A stretch of 64,000 bases of DNA from PALSA-270 sp963770245 (GTDB lineage Bacteria > Acidobacteriota > Terriglobia > Terriglobales > Acidobacteriaceae), in the NCBI GenBank assembly GCA_963770245.1, contig CAVYOX010000014.1, positions 124,001 to 188,000 on the forward strand, given 5' to 3'. Under the pieces are notes generated by a model. It was given only the letters and a program-made list of their open reading frames with translations. It was not told the DNA's origin and searched no databases. Both the position numbers and the translations under genes were made by a program. Below, piece by piece: positions 34,867 through 45,141 of the stretch (positions are counted from its first letter, which is position 1; every line of letters starts with the position of its first letter).

Positions 34867-37062
34867 GTGGCGGCGAGCACAACCCGCAACAGCACCAATA
34901 CCCGGCTCTACTTGCTAGGCGCAATCCTGGTGCTATGGGGCGGTGCCATTTGCCTGCGACTGGTGTATCTGCAAATCTTCTGCTACGGACAGTTTGAGCA
35001 ACGGGCGCAGCATGAGCAGCAGCGCACGCTGGATGTGGCCGCCAAACGCGGAGTCATCTACGACCGGGCCGGACGCCCGCTCGCCATGTCTACTGCAGTC
35101 GAATCGGTATTCGCGGTGCCCAGTGAAATCCACGACTTGGCCGGAACCGTCTCCCTCATCAGCCACATCACCAAGGATGACCCTCGCGAGGTCCTTGCCC
35201 GTTGCGACGGAGGAAAGACGTTCTGCTGGGTCGAACGCAAAGCCGATGGGGAAACCGCAGACCGCATTCGAGCGCTGAACCTGCGAGGCATTCATTTTCA
35301 GAAAGAATCCAGGCGGTCCTATCCGAAGGGCGCGCTCGCGGCGCAGGTCATCGGCTACGTCGGCACCGACGACGCCGGACTGAGCGGTATTGAACGCGGG
35401 TTCGATGACCGGTTGCGCGGCAAGCCGGGCCGAATGCTCATTTCGGTCGATGCCCACAAGAAATGGTTTGGCAGAGTGGAGCAACAGCCCGAACCGGGCG
35501 AAAACGTTGTTCTTACGATCGACCAGCAGATCCAGTACATCGCTGAGCGTGAACTGGAAACCGCGATGCAGCAGACCCATGCCGAAACCGGCACGGTGAT
35601 CGTCCAAAACCCCCATACCGGAGAAGTTCTGGCGCTAGCCAATCGCCCCACCTTTGATCCGAACGATTCGCGCGGCATCACTCCTGAGAGGCTCAAAAAC
35701 CACGCCGTCAGCGACGTGTACGAACCCGGCTCAACCTTCAAGCTGGTCACCATCTCCGCGGCGCTCGATCAGAAGCTGACCCGCCCAGATGAGGTCTTCG
35801 ATTGCCAGATGGGTTCGATCTTGTTCAACGGCATGCGGATCCGCGACAGTCGACCGCATGGCCTGCTGCCTGTCTCCGACATTCTGGCCGAGTCGAGCGA
35901 TGTCGGCTCCATCAAAATCGGCATGCGTCTGGGCGACGAGCGTTTCTACCAGTACATCCGCGCATTCGGATTCGGACAACCGACCGGAATTGAATTGCCG
36001 GGGGAAACCCGTGGCCTCAGTAAACCGCCGAGCCGCTGGTCGAAGGTTTCGATCGCCGCCATTTCGATGGGTCAGGAAATCGGCATTACTCCACTGCAGC
36101 TGGCTGGTCTGATCTCTACCATGGCGAACGACGGCATCTGGGTAGCACCGAGAATCGTTACCACGACGACCGAACCTCCCAGTGCTCCGCAGTTGGTGGC
36201 GTTTCATCTCGTCGACCAGCGACGCGTCATCTCCCCCCTCACGGCCGCCCAGATGCGCCAGATGATGCAGCGCGTTGTGCTGTCACCGCACGGCACCGGC
36301 AAAAAAGCGCTCCTCGAAGGTTATAGCTCGGCCGGCAAGACCGGAACCGCCCAGAAAGTTGATCCCGCCACGCACGCCTATTCCCGAACAAAGTACGTGG
36401 CGTCTTTTGCCGGTTTCGCGCCCGTGAACAATCCGGCCATCACGGTGGTGGTGATTCTGGACTCGGCGGTAGGTTTACACCAGGGCGGCCAGGTTGCCGC
36501 TCCCGCTTTTCAGCGCATCGCGCAACAGGTCCTCGAGTACCTGCATATCCCGCACGATGTCGAATTGCCGGTCAGCCACCAACTGCTCATGGCCGAAAGT
36601 CGGGTGAAGGAGCAAGATCTAGCGGAAGGCTCACCGGATCATCTGGGCGAAAGCCTTGAAGCGGCCGACCAAGGACCGCTCGATTCGCCTCCGGTCCCGC
36701 CTACGGACTCCAATTTAGCGGAACCCGAGGCTGGCAACGGCCTGGTGCCGGCAGCCTTGCGCGAGCCGGAGCCCGCGGCGCCAACAAGCGATCGGGAACA
36801 GCCCAATATGGGAAATCCGAAGTCGGAACCCGCAGCACCCTCGCCTCTACCCGCCAGCGGCACCGTCATCCTCGAGGTGGAAACGGGCGGGATTGTAGTC
36901 CCGTCGTTCCTCGGAAAGAACGTGCGGGCCGCGGTGGAGTTGGCGGAGCAGAGTGGCCTCGACATGGATGCGGTGGGCAGTGGAATGGCGCGGCAGCAGT
37001 CCCCCCCGCCCGGATCGCATGTCGCGGCGGGATCGAGGGTGACCGTGAACTTCGAACGCTAG
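34867..37062 (+). CDS. ftsI: Septal peptidoglycan transpeptidase (PBP3/FtsI type) with PASTA domain
   Basis: A 731-residue class B penicillin-binding protein. One N-terminal membrane segment (LYLLGAILVLWGGAICLRLV) is followed by the PBP dimerisation domain, then the transpeptidase with active-site Ser in YEPGSTFKLVT, the SSD motif in LAESSDVGSIK and the KTG box in AGKTGTAQK. Between about residues 575 and 675 is a Pro/Glu/Ala-rich linker, then one PASTA domain (VVPSFLGKNVRAAVELAEQ to the end). PASTA domains bind muropeptides and are seldom present in proteobacterial FtsI. GTG 34867 follows GAGGTAAGCC. Confidence 0.94.
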   Translation: MAASTTRNSTNTRLYLLGAILVLWGGAICLRLVYLQIFCYGQFEQRAQHEQQRTLDVAAKRGVIYDRAGRPLAMSTAVESVFAVPSEIHDLAGTVSLISHITKDDPREVLARCDGGKTFCWVERKADGETADRIRALNLRGIHFQKESRRSYPKGALAAQVIGYVGTDDAGLSGIERGFDDRLRGKPGRMLISVDAHKKWFGRVEQQPEPGENVVLTIDQQIQYIAERELETAMQQTHAETGTVIVQNPHTGEVLALANRPTFDPNDSRGITPERLKNHAVSDVYEPGSTFKLVTISAALDQKLTRPDEVFDCQMGSILFNGMRIRDSRPHGLLPVSDILAESSDVGSIKIGMRLGDERFYQYIRAFGFGQPTGIELPGETRGLSKPPSRWSKVSIAAISMGQEIGITPLQLAGLISTMANDGIWVAPRIVTTTTEPPSAPQLVAFHLVDQRRVISPLTAAQMRQMMQRVVLSPHGTGKKALLEGYSSAGKTGTAQKVDPATHAYSRTKYVASFAGFAPVNNPAITVVVILDSAVGLHQGGQVAAPAFQRIAQQVLEYLHIPHDVELPVSHQLLMAESRVKEQDLAEGSPDHLGESLEAADQGPLDSPPVPPTDSNLAEPEAGNGLVPAALREPEPAAPTSDREQPNMGNPKSEPAAPSPLPASGTVILEVETGGIVVPSFLGKNVRAAVELAEQSGLDMDAVGSGMARQQSPPPGSHVAAGSRVTVNFER

Positions 37063-37161
37063 CGTCATCGCGATTTCTTCCGGGTGCCGTCTTAACCGCG
37101 CCCTAGCTAGGACTCACCGTCACCATTTGTTGGTAAACCCCCGTACCATACAATCAGGCCA

Positions 37162-38691
37162 ATGACCATGACCTTCCAACAACTTCTCGACGGCGCGGAG
37201 GTCCTGACGCGCAGCGGGAATCCTTCTGTCGGCGGCGTGGAGTACGATTCCCGCCAGGTGAAGCCGGGAGAAGTCTTTGTTGCCATGCGAGGCGAGTTGA
37301 GCGATGGAAACAAGTTCATCGACCAAGCCATCGCCGCGGGCGCCGTGGCCATTGTCAGCGACTCGCCAACCGAAAAAGCGCGCGCCGGGGTGGCCTGGGC
37401 ACTGGTCCCGTCCGGACGCCGCGTTCTGGCCCGTCTGAGCGCCAACTTCTATCACCGTCCCGCAGAACGTCTCGCCGTGACTGGCATTACCGGAACCAAC
37501 GGCAAGAGCACGGTGGCGTTTCTGGTGGAAGCCATCCTCGCCGTATCCGGGCGCAAGAGCGCGCTCATCGGCACCATCGAGTATCACGTGGCCGGCAAGG
37601 TCTTGCCTGCGCCCCACACCACGCCCGAGGCTCTCGATCTGAATCGCTTGCTGTCTGAGGCGCTGGGCAACGGAGCGACCGAGGCTGTCATGGAAGTCTC
37701 CTCGCACGCTCTGGCGCAGCAAAGGGTTTACGGGATACCTTTTGACACCGCCATCTTTACCAACCTGACTCGGGATCATCTTGATTATCACCACACGATG
37801 GAACAATATTTCGCTTCCAAGCAGATGTTGTTTGAGGGTTGTGGAACGGATGCGCCCCGGGCTGCGGTGCTGAACACCGACGACGAATATGGCCAGAAGT
37901 TGGTGAAGGTGAGCAAGAAGAGCAGCGCCGAGGTCTGGACCTACGGGCTGACCAAAGGCGATTTCCGCGCCGAGAAAGTTGAGATCACGCCGCAGGGAAC
38001 GCGTTTCGATCTGGCGACGCCGAAGGGAATCATTCCGCTTTTTTCTCCGCTCATTGGCAAAGTGAATGTGTATAACATCCTGGCGGCAGCGGGCGCCGCT
38101 TTCGGGCGAAGTTGCGAGCTGGAAGCCGTGGCGCAAGGGGTGGCTGCCCTCACCCATGTGCCGGGACGATTTGAGCGAGTCGATTGCAAACAGCCGTTTA
38201 CGCTGGTGGTGGACTATGCTCACACCGACGATGCGCTGCGCAACCTGACAGCTCTGGCGCGCGGCTTTGTCCAGCGAGCAGGGAAAAAAGGACGAGTGAT
38301 TACGGTTTTTGGCTGCGGTGGCGACCGCGATCGCGCCAAGCGTCCGCTGATGGGCGAAGCCGCTGGACGGGGCAGTGACTTTGTGGTTTTGACCTCCGAC
38401 AATCCGCGCAGCGAAGACCCCCTCGCCATCATCAACGACGCCATGGTTGGGCTGCAGCGTTCCGGAGCGAAATACAAAGTGGAATCGGACCGGCGCGCCG
38501 CCATCGCCTTCGCCATAGGCGAAGCTACGCCCGGAGACCTTGTGCTGGTAGCGGGCAAGGGCCACGAAAGAGTCCAGATCAGCCGCGAAGGGTCCATTGC
38601 CTTTGACGATGTGCAGGTCGCGCTCGAAGAGTTGCGCCGAGCCGGATATGAGTGCGAGTCCGCCCGAGCCGCTGCCGGAAAAAATGCATGA
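37162..38691 (+). CDS. murE: UDP-MurNAc-tripeptide synthetase, meso-DAP type
   Basis: A 509-residue Mur ligase. ATP-binding loop ITGTNGKSTVAFLVEA lies near residue 112, with LTRDHLDYHHTMEQYF and the carboxylated-lysine region downstream. The specificity motif SDNPRSEDPLAI holds DNPR, which in this family marks meso-diaminopimelate as the added amino acid. Cytoplasmic step of peptidoglycan synthesis. Its stop overlaps the murF start by four bases. Confidence 0.96.
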   Translation: MTMTFQQLLDGAEVLTRSGNPSVGGVEYDSRQVKPGEVFVAMRGELSDGNKFIDQAIAAGAVAIVSDSPTEKARAGVAWALVPSGRRVLARLSANFYHRPAERLAVTGITGTNGKSTVAFLVEAILAVSGRKSALIGTIEYHVAGKVLPAPHTTPEALDLNRLLSEALGNGATEAVMEVSSHALAQQRVYGIPFDTAIFTNLTRDHLDYHHTMEQYFASKQMLFEGCGTDAPRAAVLNTDDEYGQKLVKVSKKSSAEVWTYGLTKGDFRAEKVEITPQGTRFDLATPKGIIPLFSPLIGKVNVYNILAAAGAAFGRSCELEAVAQGVAALTHVPGRFERVDCKQPFTLVVDYAHTDDALRNLTALARGFVQRAGKKGRVITVFGCGGDRDRAKRPLMGEAAGRGSDFVVLTSDNPRSEDPLAIINDAMVGLQRSGAKYKVESDRRAAIAFAIGEATPGDLVLVAGKGHERVQISREGSIAFDDVQVALEELRRAGYECESARAAAGKNA

Positions 38692-40076
38692 AACTGCCTC
38701 TCTCGCGCATTGCCGAGCTTCTTTCCGCCAACGGTGAGTTCGACCACAAAGCGCTGGCGCAAGGCTATTCCATCGACTCGCGCACCCTCCAGCCCGGAGA
38801 GGTATTTTTCGCGGTCGAGGGCGAGCGTATGGATGGGCACGATTTTGTAGGGCAAGCTCTCGATCAGGGTGCAGTCGCCGCCGTCGTCCGCAAGGATCAG
38901 ATCGCACGCTACCCCGTGAAAACACAGTTGCTGGCGGTCGACGAGACGTTGATTGCCCTGCAGACGCTGGCCACCGCGGTTCGCCGTTTGTGGGGCAAGA
39001 CGTTGATCGGGGTGACGGGATCGACTGGCAAGACCACGACCAAGGAAGCCATTGCGCACGTGCTCTCGACTCGCTTCCGTGTGCTCAAGTCTGAAGGCAA
39101 CTTCAACAATCACTTCGGCCTGCCCTTGATGCTGCTGAAGCTCGAACCTGAGCATGACGTGGCGGTGATCGAGATGGGCATGTCGCACGCCGGCGAAATA
39201 GCGGCGTTAGCGAACATCGCACAGCCCGAGATCGGCGTCGTGACCAACGTCGCGCCGGTGCATCTGGAATTTTTCAAGTCTGTGGCTGACATCGCGCGCG
39301 CGAAATACGAGCTGATTGAATCCCTTCCCGTCGGCGGTACTGCCGTGCTCAACGCAGATGACGAGTACGTCTCGCAATTTGGCCGGGATTTTCGCGGCAA
39401 GGTGCTGTTATTTGGCCTGCGCCCCACGGCGGATGTACGGGCGGAGAAAATCGAATTGCGGGGTTGGCATGGGTCCGCCTTCGAGGTGGTTGCGGGGAGT
39501 TGCCGCGAGCCCGCGATTCTACCCCTGGTGGGCGCGCACAACATCCACAACGCGCTGGCGGCGGTGGCGACGGGACTGGAGCGGGGCCTGACTCCTTCCG
39601 AGGCGGTCGAAGCGCTGGCTTCTCTCGCCCCCGCGGACAAGCGCGGGCAGGTCGTCAAGCTGGGTGACATCACCGTGGTCAACGATTGCTACAATTCCAA
39701 TCCAAAAGCATTGGACGCCATGGTCGATGCTTTAGCGGAAATGTCGGCCGGGCGGCGCATCGTCGTGGCGGGCGAAATGCTCGAGCTCGGTCCCACAGGG
39801 GATGCCTTGCATCGCCAGGCCGGCGAGCATGCTGCCGCCCAGAAAATTGATGCGTTAGTCGGAGTGCGCGGACTGGCTAAGGGCATGGTCGAAGCCGCGA
39901 GCCGGGCTGGCATTCGGGCGGAATTTGTGGCCACGCCCGAGGAAGCCGGCGAGTGGCTGGCGCGGGAGACGCGCGCGGGAGATGTCGTGCTGCTCAAAGG
40001 GTCGCGCGGCGTGAAATTGGAGAAGGCACTCGAAATCTGGAAAACGCACCGAACCAATCGCGGCGGAGACAACTAG
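38688..40076 (+). CDS. murF: UDP-MurNAc-pentapeptide synthetase (D-Ala-D-Ala adding)
   Basis: A 462-residue Mur ligase. The loop GVTGSTGKTTTKEAIAHV lies near residue 108; FNNHFGLPLMLLKLE, NADDEYV and NDCYNSNPKALDAMV are family signatures, the last of them specific to MurF. It attaches D-Ala-D-Ala to the tripeptide precursor. ATG 38688 overlaps the murE TGA; the frame is open earlier but only inside murE. Confidence 0.96.
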   Translation: MKLPLSRIAELLSANGEFDHKALAQGYSIDSRTLQPGEVFFAVEGERMDGHDFVGQALDQGAVAAVVRKDQIARYPVKTQLLAVDETLIALQTLATAVRRLWGKTLIGVTGSTGKTTTKEAIAHVLSTRFRVLKSEGNFNNHFGLPLMLLKLEPEHDVAVIEMGMSHAGEIAALANIAQPEIGVVTNVAPVHLEFFKSVADIARAKYELIESLPVGGTAVLNADDEYVSQFGRDFRGKVLLFGLRPTADVRAEKIELRGWHGSAFEVVAGSCREPAILPLVGAHNIHNALAAVATGLERGLTPSEAVEALASLAPADKRGQVVKLGDITVVNDCYNSNPKALDAMVDALAEMSAGRRIVVAGEMLELGPTGDALHRQAGEHAAAQKIDALVGVRGLAKGMVEAASRAGIRAEFVATPEEAGEWLARETRAGDVVLLKGSRGVKLEKALEIWKTHRTNRGGDN

Positions 40077-40100
40077 CGCAGGACGTTGCAGGGAGGCTGA

Positions 40101-41234
40101 TTGCTTTATTGGCTGCTCTATCTGAAGCTGTTTCATTCCTTTCCGCCATTCCGGATTTTTCGTTATCTTACGTTCCGCACTGTGTTTGCCAGTTTGACCG
40201 CCATGTTTACCGGGTTGGTGATTGGCCCGCTGGTCATCAGTCGTCTGCGTGAATTTCAGATCAGCCAATACATCCGCGAAGAAGGTCCCAAGGCCCACCA
40301 GAAAAAAGCCGGCACTCCCACCATGGGCGGCTTACTGATTGTTGTCTCCATCGTTGTCCCGACCCTGCTGTGGGCCGACTTGAGCAATCGCTTCGTATGG
40401 ATCGCGGTTTTTGCCGCTTGTGCTTTCGCCGCCATCGGCTTTTCCGATGATTACACCAAGGTCGTGAACCGGCGCAATTTGGGACTGACCGCCAGGCAGA
40501 AGGTTGGGCTACAAGTTCTGACCAGCGGGCTGATCGCTGTCGCCCTGATTTTTATGCAGATGCGGGACCTCTACTCCACTCGGCTGACCGTACCCTTCTT
40601 CAAGCAGTATCATCCCGATCTGGTCCTTAGGGCCTTCAAACAAGACCCGCATCTCTGGCCCCTGGCTTTTCTGCCGTTCATCGCCTTCGTGATGGTGGTC
40701 ATTGTGGGAGCGAGCAATGCCGTCAACCTTACGGATGGACTGGACGGCCTCGCCATCGGATGCACCGTGATCGCGGCAGGAGCTCTCACCGTGCTGACCT
40801 ACGTCAGCGGCCACGCCACGTTCGCGTCGTATCTCGATCTGCCGCGTATGCCGCAGGTGGGCGAACTGACCATTTTTTGCGGCGCCATGGTGGGAGCGGC
40901 GATCGGCTTTTTGTGGTACAACGCGCATCCCGCCGAGGTTTTCATGGGAGATGTGGGGTCGCTGGCGCTCGGGGGAGCCATTGGTACGGTGGTGGTGATC
41001 ATCAAGCAGGAATTGCTGCTGCCCTTCATCGGAGGGGTATTTGTAATCGAAGCGCTTTCGGTGATCCTGCAGGTCGGGTCGTACAAGCTGCGCAAAAAGC
41101 GGATCTTTAAAATGGCCCCGCTTCATCATCACTTTGAACTGCTGGGATGGTCAGAATCCAAGATCATCGTGCGTTTCTGGATTGCGTCGCTGGTCTTCGC
41201 GTTGTTCGCGCTGACTACTTTGAAATTAAGATAG
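40101..41234 (+). CDS. mraY: Phospho-MurNAc-pentapeptide translocase
   Basis: A 377-residue polytopic membrane enzyme that makes lipid I from UDP-MurNAc-pentapeptide and undecaprenyl phosphate. Recognisable motifs are KKAGTPTMGGLL, GFSDDYTKV (catalytic Asp pair), ASNAVNLTDGLDGLAIG, VFMGDVGSLALGG and MAPLHHHFELLGW. About ten hydrophobic segments are visible. TTG 40101 is the start, preceded by GGGAGG. Confidence 0.96.
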   Translation: MLYWLLYLKLFHSFPPFRIFRYLTFRTVFASLTAMFTGLVIGPLVISRLREFQISQYIREEGPKAHQKKAGTPTMGGLLIVVSIVVPTLLWADLSNRFVWIAVFAACAFAAIGFSDDYTKVVNRRNLGLTARQKVGLQVLTSGLIAVALIFMQMRDLYSTRLTVPFFKQYHPDLVLRAFKQDPHLWPLAFLPFIAFVMVVIVGASNAVNLTDGLDGLAIGCTVIAAGALTVLTYVSGHATFASYLDLPRMPQVGELTIFCGAMVGAAIGFLWYNAHPAEVFMGDVGSLALGGAIGTVVVIIKQELLLPFIGGVFVIEALSVILQVGSYKLRKKRIFKMAPLHHHFELLGWSESKIIVRFWIASLVFALFALTTLKLR

Positions 41235-41300
41235 GATTTTCATCCCTGAGATAGAAGACCGCAGAGAGAAACATGAATCGTTCCCCGGTGAAATGATTTG

Positions 41301-42671
41301 ATGGAACTGAACGGCAAACGCGTGCTGGTCGTCGGTCTAGGCAAGTCCGGCGTGGCTTCGGCATTGTTTCTGAAGGCCCACGGGGCGCGTGTGACTGTTT
41401 CTGACGCCAAGCCTCAGGAACAACTGGGGGAGGAAATTCCGCGGCTGCTCGACCAGGGCATTGTCGTCGAAACCGGGGGTCACGGCGACCGGACATTCCA
41501 GGGTCAGGATCTGATTGTGGTGAGCCCGGGGGTGCCCCTCGACACCCCCGTGCTGCGGCAGGCGCGCTCCCTGGGTGAAACCGTCATTGGAGAAATTGAA
41601 CTGGCCGCGCAGTTCCTCCCGGGAAGCATTGTTGCCATCACCGGCTCGAACGGTAAGACCACCACCACCGCGTTGACCGGCGAAGTGGTCGCGGCCGGTG
41701 GCTTTCCCACCGTGGTGGGAGGCAATATCGGTACGCCTGCGATTTCGCTGGTCGAGCACGCGAATCCCGAGACCATCGCCGTGCTTGAAGTTTCGAGCTT
41801 TCAGCTCGAGACGATTCAAACCTTTCGTCCGAAGATTGCCGTGGTTTTAAACGTCACGCCCGACCATTTGGACCGCCATCGCACCTTTGCTGTCTACGTG
41901 GATGCCAAGGCACGCATCTTCGAGAACCAGCAGAGAGAAGACTTCGCTGTGCTGAACGCCGACGATCCGACCTGCGTACGGATGGCGGAGCGCACCCGGG
42001 CGCAAGTTTTCTGGTTCAGCCGCAAGCAGGAACTGAGCCAAGGAGCCTACGCGAGCGGCGGCCGGATCATGTTCCGCGGTTCCGGCGAGCCGCGCGAGAT
42101 CATGCTGCTCTCCGAGATCCCTTTGAAAGGAGCGCATAACGCGGAGAACGCTCTGGCTGCGGTGTGCGCGGGCGCTCTCCTCGGCTGCGCGCCCGGAAAA
42201 ATCCGCCAGGCCGTGCACGATTTCAAGGCAGTCGAGCATCGGCTGGAGTATGTTGCCACCATTCGGGAGGTCGAGTATTACAACGATTCGAAGGCCACCA
42301 ACGTGGACGCCACGATCAAGGCCCTGGAATCTTTCCCGGCGAACATCCACCTGATCCTCGGCGGCAAAGACAAAGGCAGTGACTACACCGTTCTCAACGA
42401 TCTGCTGGGGCAGCGGGTGAAGCGCGTCTACACCATCGGCGCAGCCGCCGCGAAGATTGAATCGCAGATCGTTTCAGCACAGCGCGCGGGCGTAGAAGTG
42501 ATTCATGCGGAGACCCTGGAAACAGCCATCAAACGAGCCGCGGCGGTGGCTCAGCCCGGCGATATTGTATTGCTGGCGCCCGCCTGCGCCAGCTTCGACC
42601 AGTTCCGCAACTATGAGCACCGTGGGGCGCGGTTTAAGGAGATCGTGGGGGCATTGGCGGCGGAAAAGTAA
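41301..42671 (+). CDS. murD: UDP-MurNAc-L-alanine:D-glutamate ligase
   Basis: A 456-residue Mur ligase. N-terminal Rossmann-like UDP-binding domain (KRVLVVGLGKSGVASALFL), ATP loop AITGSNGKTTTTALTGE, VLEVSSFQLETI, NVTPDHLDRH and the C-terminal YNDSKATNVDATIKALES. Adds D-Glu to UDP-MurNAc-L-Ala. ATG 41301 is used; a TTG codon directly before it is also in frame. The ribosome site is weak. Confidence 0.95.
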   Translation: MELNGKRVLVVGLGKSGVASALFLKAHGARVTVSDAKPQEQLGEEIPRLLDQGIVVETGGHGDRTFQGQDLIVVSPGVPLDTPVLRQARSLGETVIGEIELAAQFLPGSIVAITGSNGKTTTTALTGEVVAAGGFPTVVGGNIGTPAISLVEHANPETIAVLEVSSFQLETIQTFRPKIAVVLNVTPDHLDRHRTFAVYVDAKARIFENQQREDFAVLNADDPTCVRMAERTRAQVFWFSRKQELSQGAYASGGRIMFRGSGEPREIMLLSEIPLKGAHNAENALAAVCAGALLGCAPGKIRQAVHDFKAVEHRLEYVATIREVEYYNDSKATNVDATIKALESFPANIHLILGGKDKGSDYTVLNDLLGQRVKRVYTIGAAAAKIESQIVSAQRAGVEVIHAETLETAIKRAAAVAQPGDIVLLAPACASFDQFRNYEHRGARFKEIVGALAAEK

Positions 42672-42834
42672 GGCCTGTTTTCGGCCACGGCGTCCCAAAA
42701 GAGGAAAACCGCGAAACCGCAGGCTTGAGGTACCGCGGTCACTCCGCTCGCGATCTCCGGGAACCAAGACAATCAACAACTAAGAATCCACAAGCAAAAT
42801 TTCACCCGCCTCCGTGGTGAAATAAGAACCCTCC

Positions 42835-43926
42835 ATGGCAAAGCGCGTCAGTGTCGATGGCTGGTTGTTCACGGTCACTCTGTTATTGGTGTTTGTGGGG
42901 CTGGTCATGGTGTTCAGCGCCTCGGCCGTCATGGCGAAGGATCGCTACGGCTCCGGCTACTACTTCGTGTTGCGGCAGATGATCTGGGCGGTGGGCGGAA
43001 TTGTGGCCATGGTGGTCGCCATGAAGGTGGATTACCGCCGCTATAAGAATCCCGCAGTTGTATTCTCCGCGCTGGGCATCACGGCTGTCCTGCTGATCTC
43101 GGTTTTCTTTCTGGATCGCGCCCACAACACCCATCGCTGGATTCACTGGGATGGCCTTTCTTTTCAGCCGTCAGAACTGGCCAAGCCAGTCCTGATTCTT
43201 TTTCTTTCTTTTTTCTTGGAGAGTCGCACCCGGTCCATGAACGACTGGCGCAACACGCTGCTGCCCGCCGTCATTCCGACCGTGATTTTTCTGGGGCTGA
43301 TTGTCCTGCAGCCTGATCTGGGTACCGCGATCGCTTGCGCCGCCGTCACCGCGTGCATTTTGTTTGTCGGTGGCCTGGAGTTGAGATATCTCGGGTATGG
43401 TTTGGCGGCATCTTTACTCCCGCTCTATTTTCTGATTTTTCATGTCGCCTATCGCCGGGAGCGCATTCTGGCTTTCCTCAACCCTTATTCCGATCCGCAG
43501 CGAGCCGGGTTCCACATCATTCAATCGCTCATTGCCGTGAGCACCGGTGGCATCGGCGGCATAGGGTTGATGGAAGGGAAGCAGAAACTCTTTTACTTGC
43601 CGGAACCACACACCGACTTCATTTTTTCCGTGATCTGCGAAGAATTGGGGCTGGTGGGTGCGATTGTCATCATCGCGCTTTTTGCCATCTTCCTCTGGCG
43701 GGGCATACGCACGGCTCTCCGTACTCAGGATATGTTTGGCCGGTTTCTGGCCGTGGGCATCACCAGCATGATCGTCGTGCAGGCCTTCATCAACATCAGC
43801 GTAGTGCTAGGGATGATGCCGACCAAAGGCATTCCGCTGCCCTTCCTCTCCTACGGCGGGTCGTCGTTATTCATTACGCTGGCCTGTGTGGGCGTGTTGC
43901 TGAATGTCAGCAAGCAGGCGGAGTGA
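42835..43926 (+). CDS. ftsW: Septal peptidoglycan polymerase FtsW
   Basis: A 363-residue SEDS-family protein with about ten membrane spans. LVMVFSASAVMA near the start, HRWIHWDGLSFQPSELAKPV, LVLQPDLGTA-type sequence (IVLQPDLGTAIACA) and MPTKGIPLPFLSYGGSS near the end are SEDS signatures. It polymerises glycan strands from lipid II with FtsI as transpeptidase. A 163-base gap without a gene precedes it, so a second promoter is possible. Confidence 0.95.
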   Translation: MAKRVSVDGWLFTVTLLLVFVGLVMVFSASAVMAKDRYGSGYYFVLRQMIWAVGGIVAMVVAMKVDYRRYKNPAVVFSALGITAVLLISVFFLDRAHNTHRWIHWDGLSFQPSELAKPVLILFLSFFLESRTRSMNDWRNTLLPAVIPTVIFLGLIVLQPDLGTAIACAAVTACILFVGGLELRYLGYGLAASLLPLYFLIFHVAYRRERILAFLNPYSDPQRAGFHIIQSLIAVSTGGIGGIGLMEGKQKLFYLPEPHTDFIFSVICEELGLVGAIVIIALFAIFLWRGIRTALRTQDMFGRFLAVGITSMIVVQAFINISVVLGMMPTKGIPLPFLSYGGSSLFITLACVGVLLNVSKQAE

Positions 43927-44016
43927 ATCGAAGGGAAACCTAGGGACGGCCCTCTCCTGGGCGGCCGGTCGGGCGAAGCTCGGCAGCCTAAACTTGATTC
44001 CGGTTATAGTCACTGC

Positions 44017-45090
44017 ATGCGTGCCATACTGGCGGGAGGTGGGACCGGCGGACATGTAATTCCGGCGCTCGCCATCGCGCAAGAACTCCAGAAGACCTAC
44101 GACGCGGAATTGCTGTTCATTGGCACGGCGCGTGGAATCGAGAACCGCCTGGTCCCGGCGGCTGGATTCTCTCTGCGCCTGATTGAAGTCGGTGCTCTCA
44201 ATCGCGTCAGCCTGGCGACGCGATTGAAAACAGTGCTCGGGCTGCCGGGAGCCGTGATGTCGGCTCGCAGAATGCTTTCCGAGTTCCAGCCCGATGTGGT
44301 GATCGGAGTCGGTGGATACGCCTCCGGACCGGCCATGTTGGCTGCGATCCTCGAACGGACTCCGACCTTGGCCTTTGAGCCCAACGTCGTGCCCGGCTTC
44401 GCCAATCGTATGGTGGCGCGATGGGTCTCCGGGGCGGCGGTGCATTTTGAGGAGACTGCCAGGTATTTTCGCAACGCGGAAGTGACGGGTGTGCCCGTGC
44501 GCCAGGCGTTCTTTGAGCTGGCCGAGAAGCACCCGGCGAGCGAACAGGCCACGCTGCTGGTCTTTGGTGGAAGCCAAGGCGCGCACGCTATCAATCTGGC
44601 AATGATGCGATGTTTGCCGGAACTGCTGAAGCAGACGCCGGGCCTCCACATCATCCATCAGACCGGAGAGCGCGACTATAATGACGCGCAAGCCGCCTAT
44701 CAGCGGATGGGTGCCTCGGCAGAGGTGTCCGCATTTATCAACGACATGCCTGCTTTTTTCGCCCTGGCAGATTTGCTGCTATGCCGCTCTGGAGCGAGCA
44801 CCGTGGCGGAGATCGCCGCTGCCGGGAAGCCGGCGATCTTTGTACCGTTTCCTCGCGCTGCAGACGATCACCAGCGATTCAACGCGCAGGCGCTGGAACG
44901 GGCTGGGGCGGCCGTGGTTCTGGAAGAAACCAAGCTGGACGATGTCTGGCTGGCCGAGACCGTCAGTGCTCTGCTGGGAGATCCCGCACGGCTCAAACGC
45001 ATGAGTCGGGCGGCGCGGAGCTTGTCGCACCCCGATGCGGCTCGGGATATTGCGGCGCTGGCGGCCCGGTTGGCGGGCCCTCCCAGTTAG
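44017..45090 (+). CDS. murG: UDP-GlcNAc:lipid I N-acetylglucosaminyltransferase
   Basis: A 357-residue GT28-family enzyme with the two G loops AGGGTGGHVIPALAIA at the start and VFGGSQGAHAIN in the middle, and the GlcNAc-binding stretch RSGASTVAEIAAAGKPAIFV. Makes lipid II at the inner face of the membrane. The final PNVVPGFANR segment matches the membrane-contact part of the family. It starts 90 bases after ftsW. Confidence 0.95.
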   Translation: MRAILAGGGTGGHVIPALAIAQELQKTYDAELLFIGTARGIENRLVPAAGFSLRLIEVGALNRVSLATRLKTVLGLPGAVMSARRMLSEFQPDVVIGVGGYASGPAMLAAILERTPTLAFEPNVVPGFANRMVARWVSGAAVHFEETARYFRNAEVTGVPVRQAFFELAEKHPASEQATLLVFGGSQGAHAINLAMMRCLPELLKQTPGLHIIHQTGERDYNDAQAAYQRMGASAEVSAFINDMPAFFALADLLLCRSGASTVAEIAAAGKPAIFVPFPRAADDHQRFNAQALERAGAAVVLEETKLDDVWLAETVSALLGDPARLKRMSRAARSLSHPDAARDIAALAARLAGPPS

Positions 45091-45141
45091 CCAAGGATCG
45101 ACTTCGGGTTGCGCGGATTGACCGGGGTCCATTGACGAACC

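Noticed and set aside
37120..38925. Long open frame (601 codons) on the minus strand
   Set aside because: It is exactly antisense to murE and the start of murF, which have full family motifs; long antisense frames are common in GC-rich genes.
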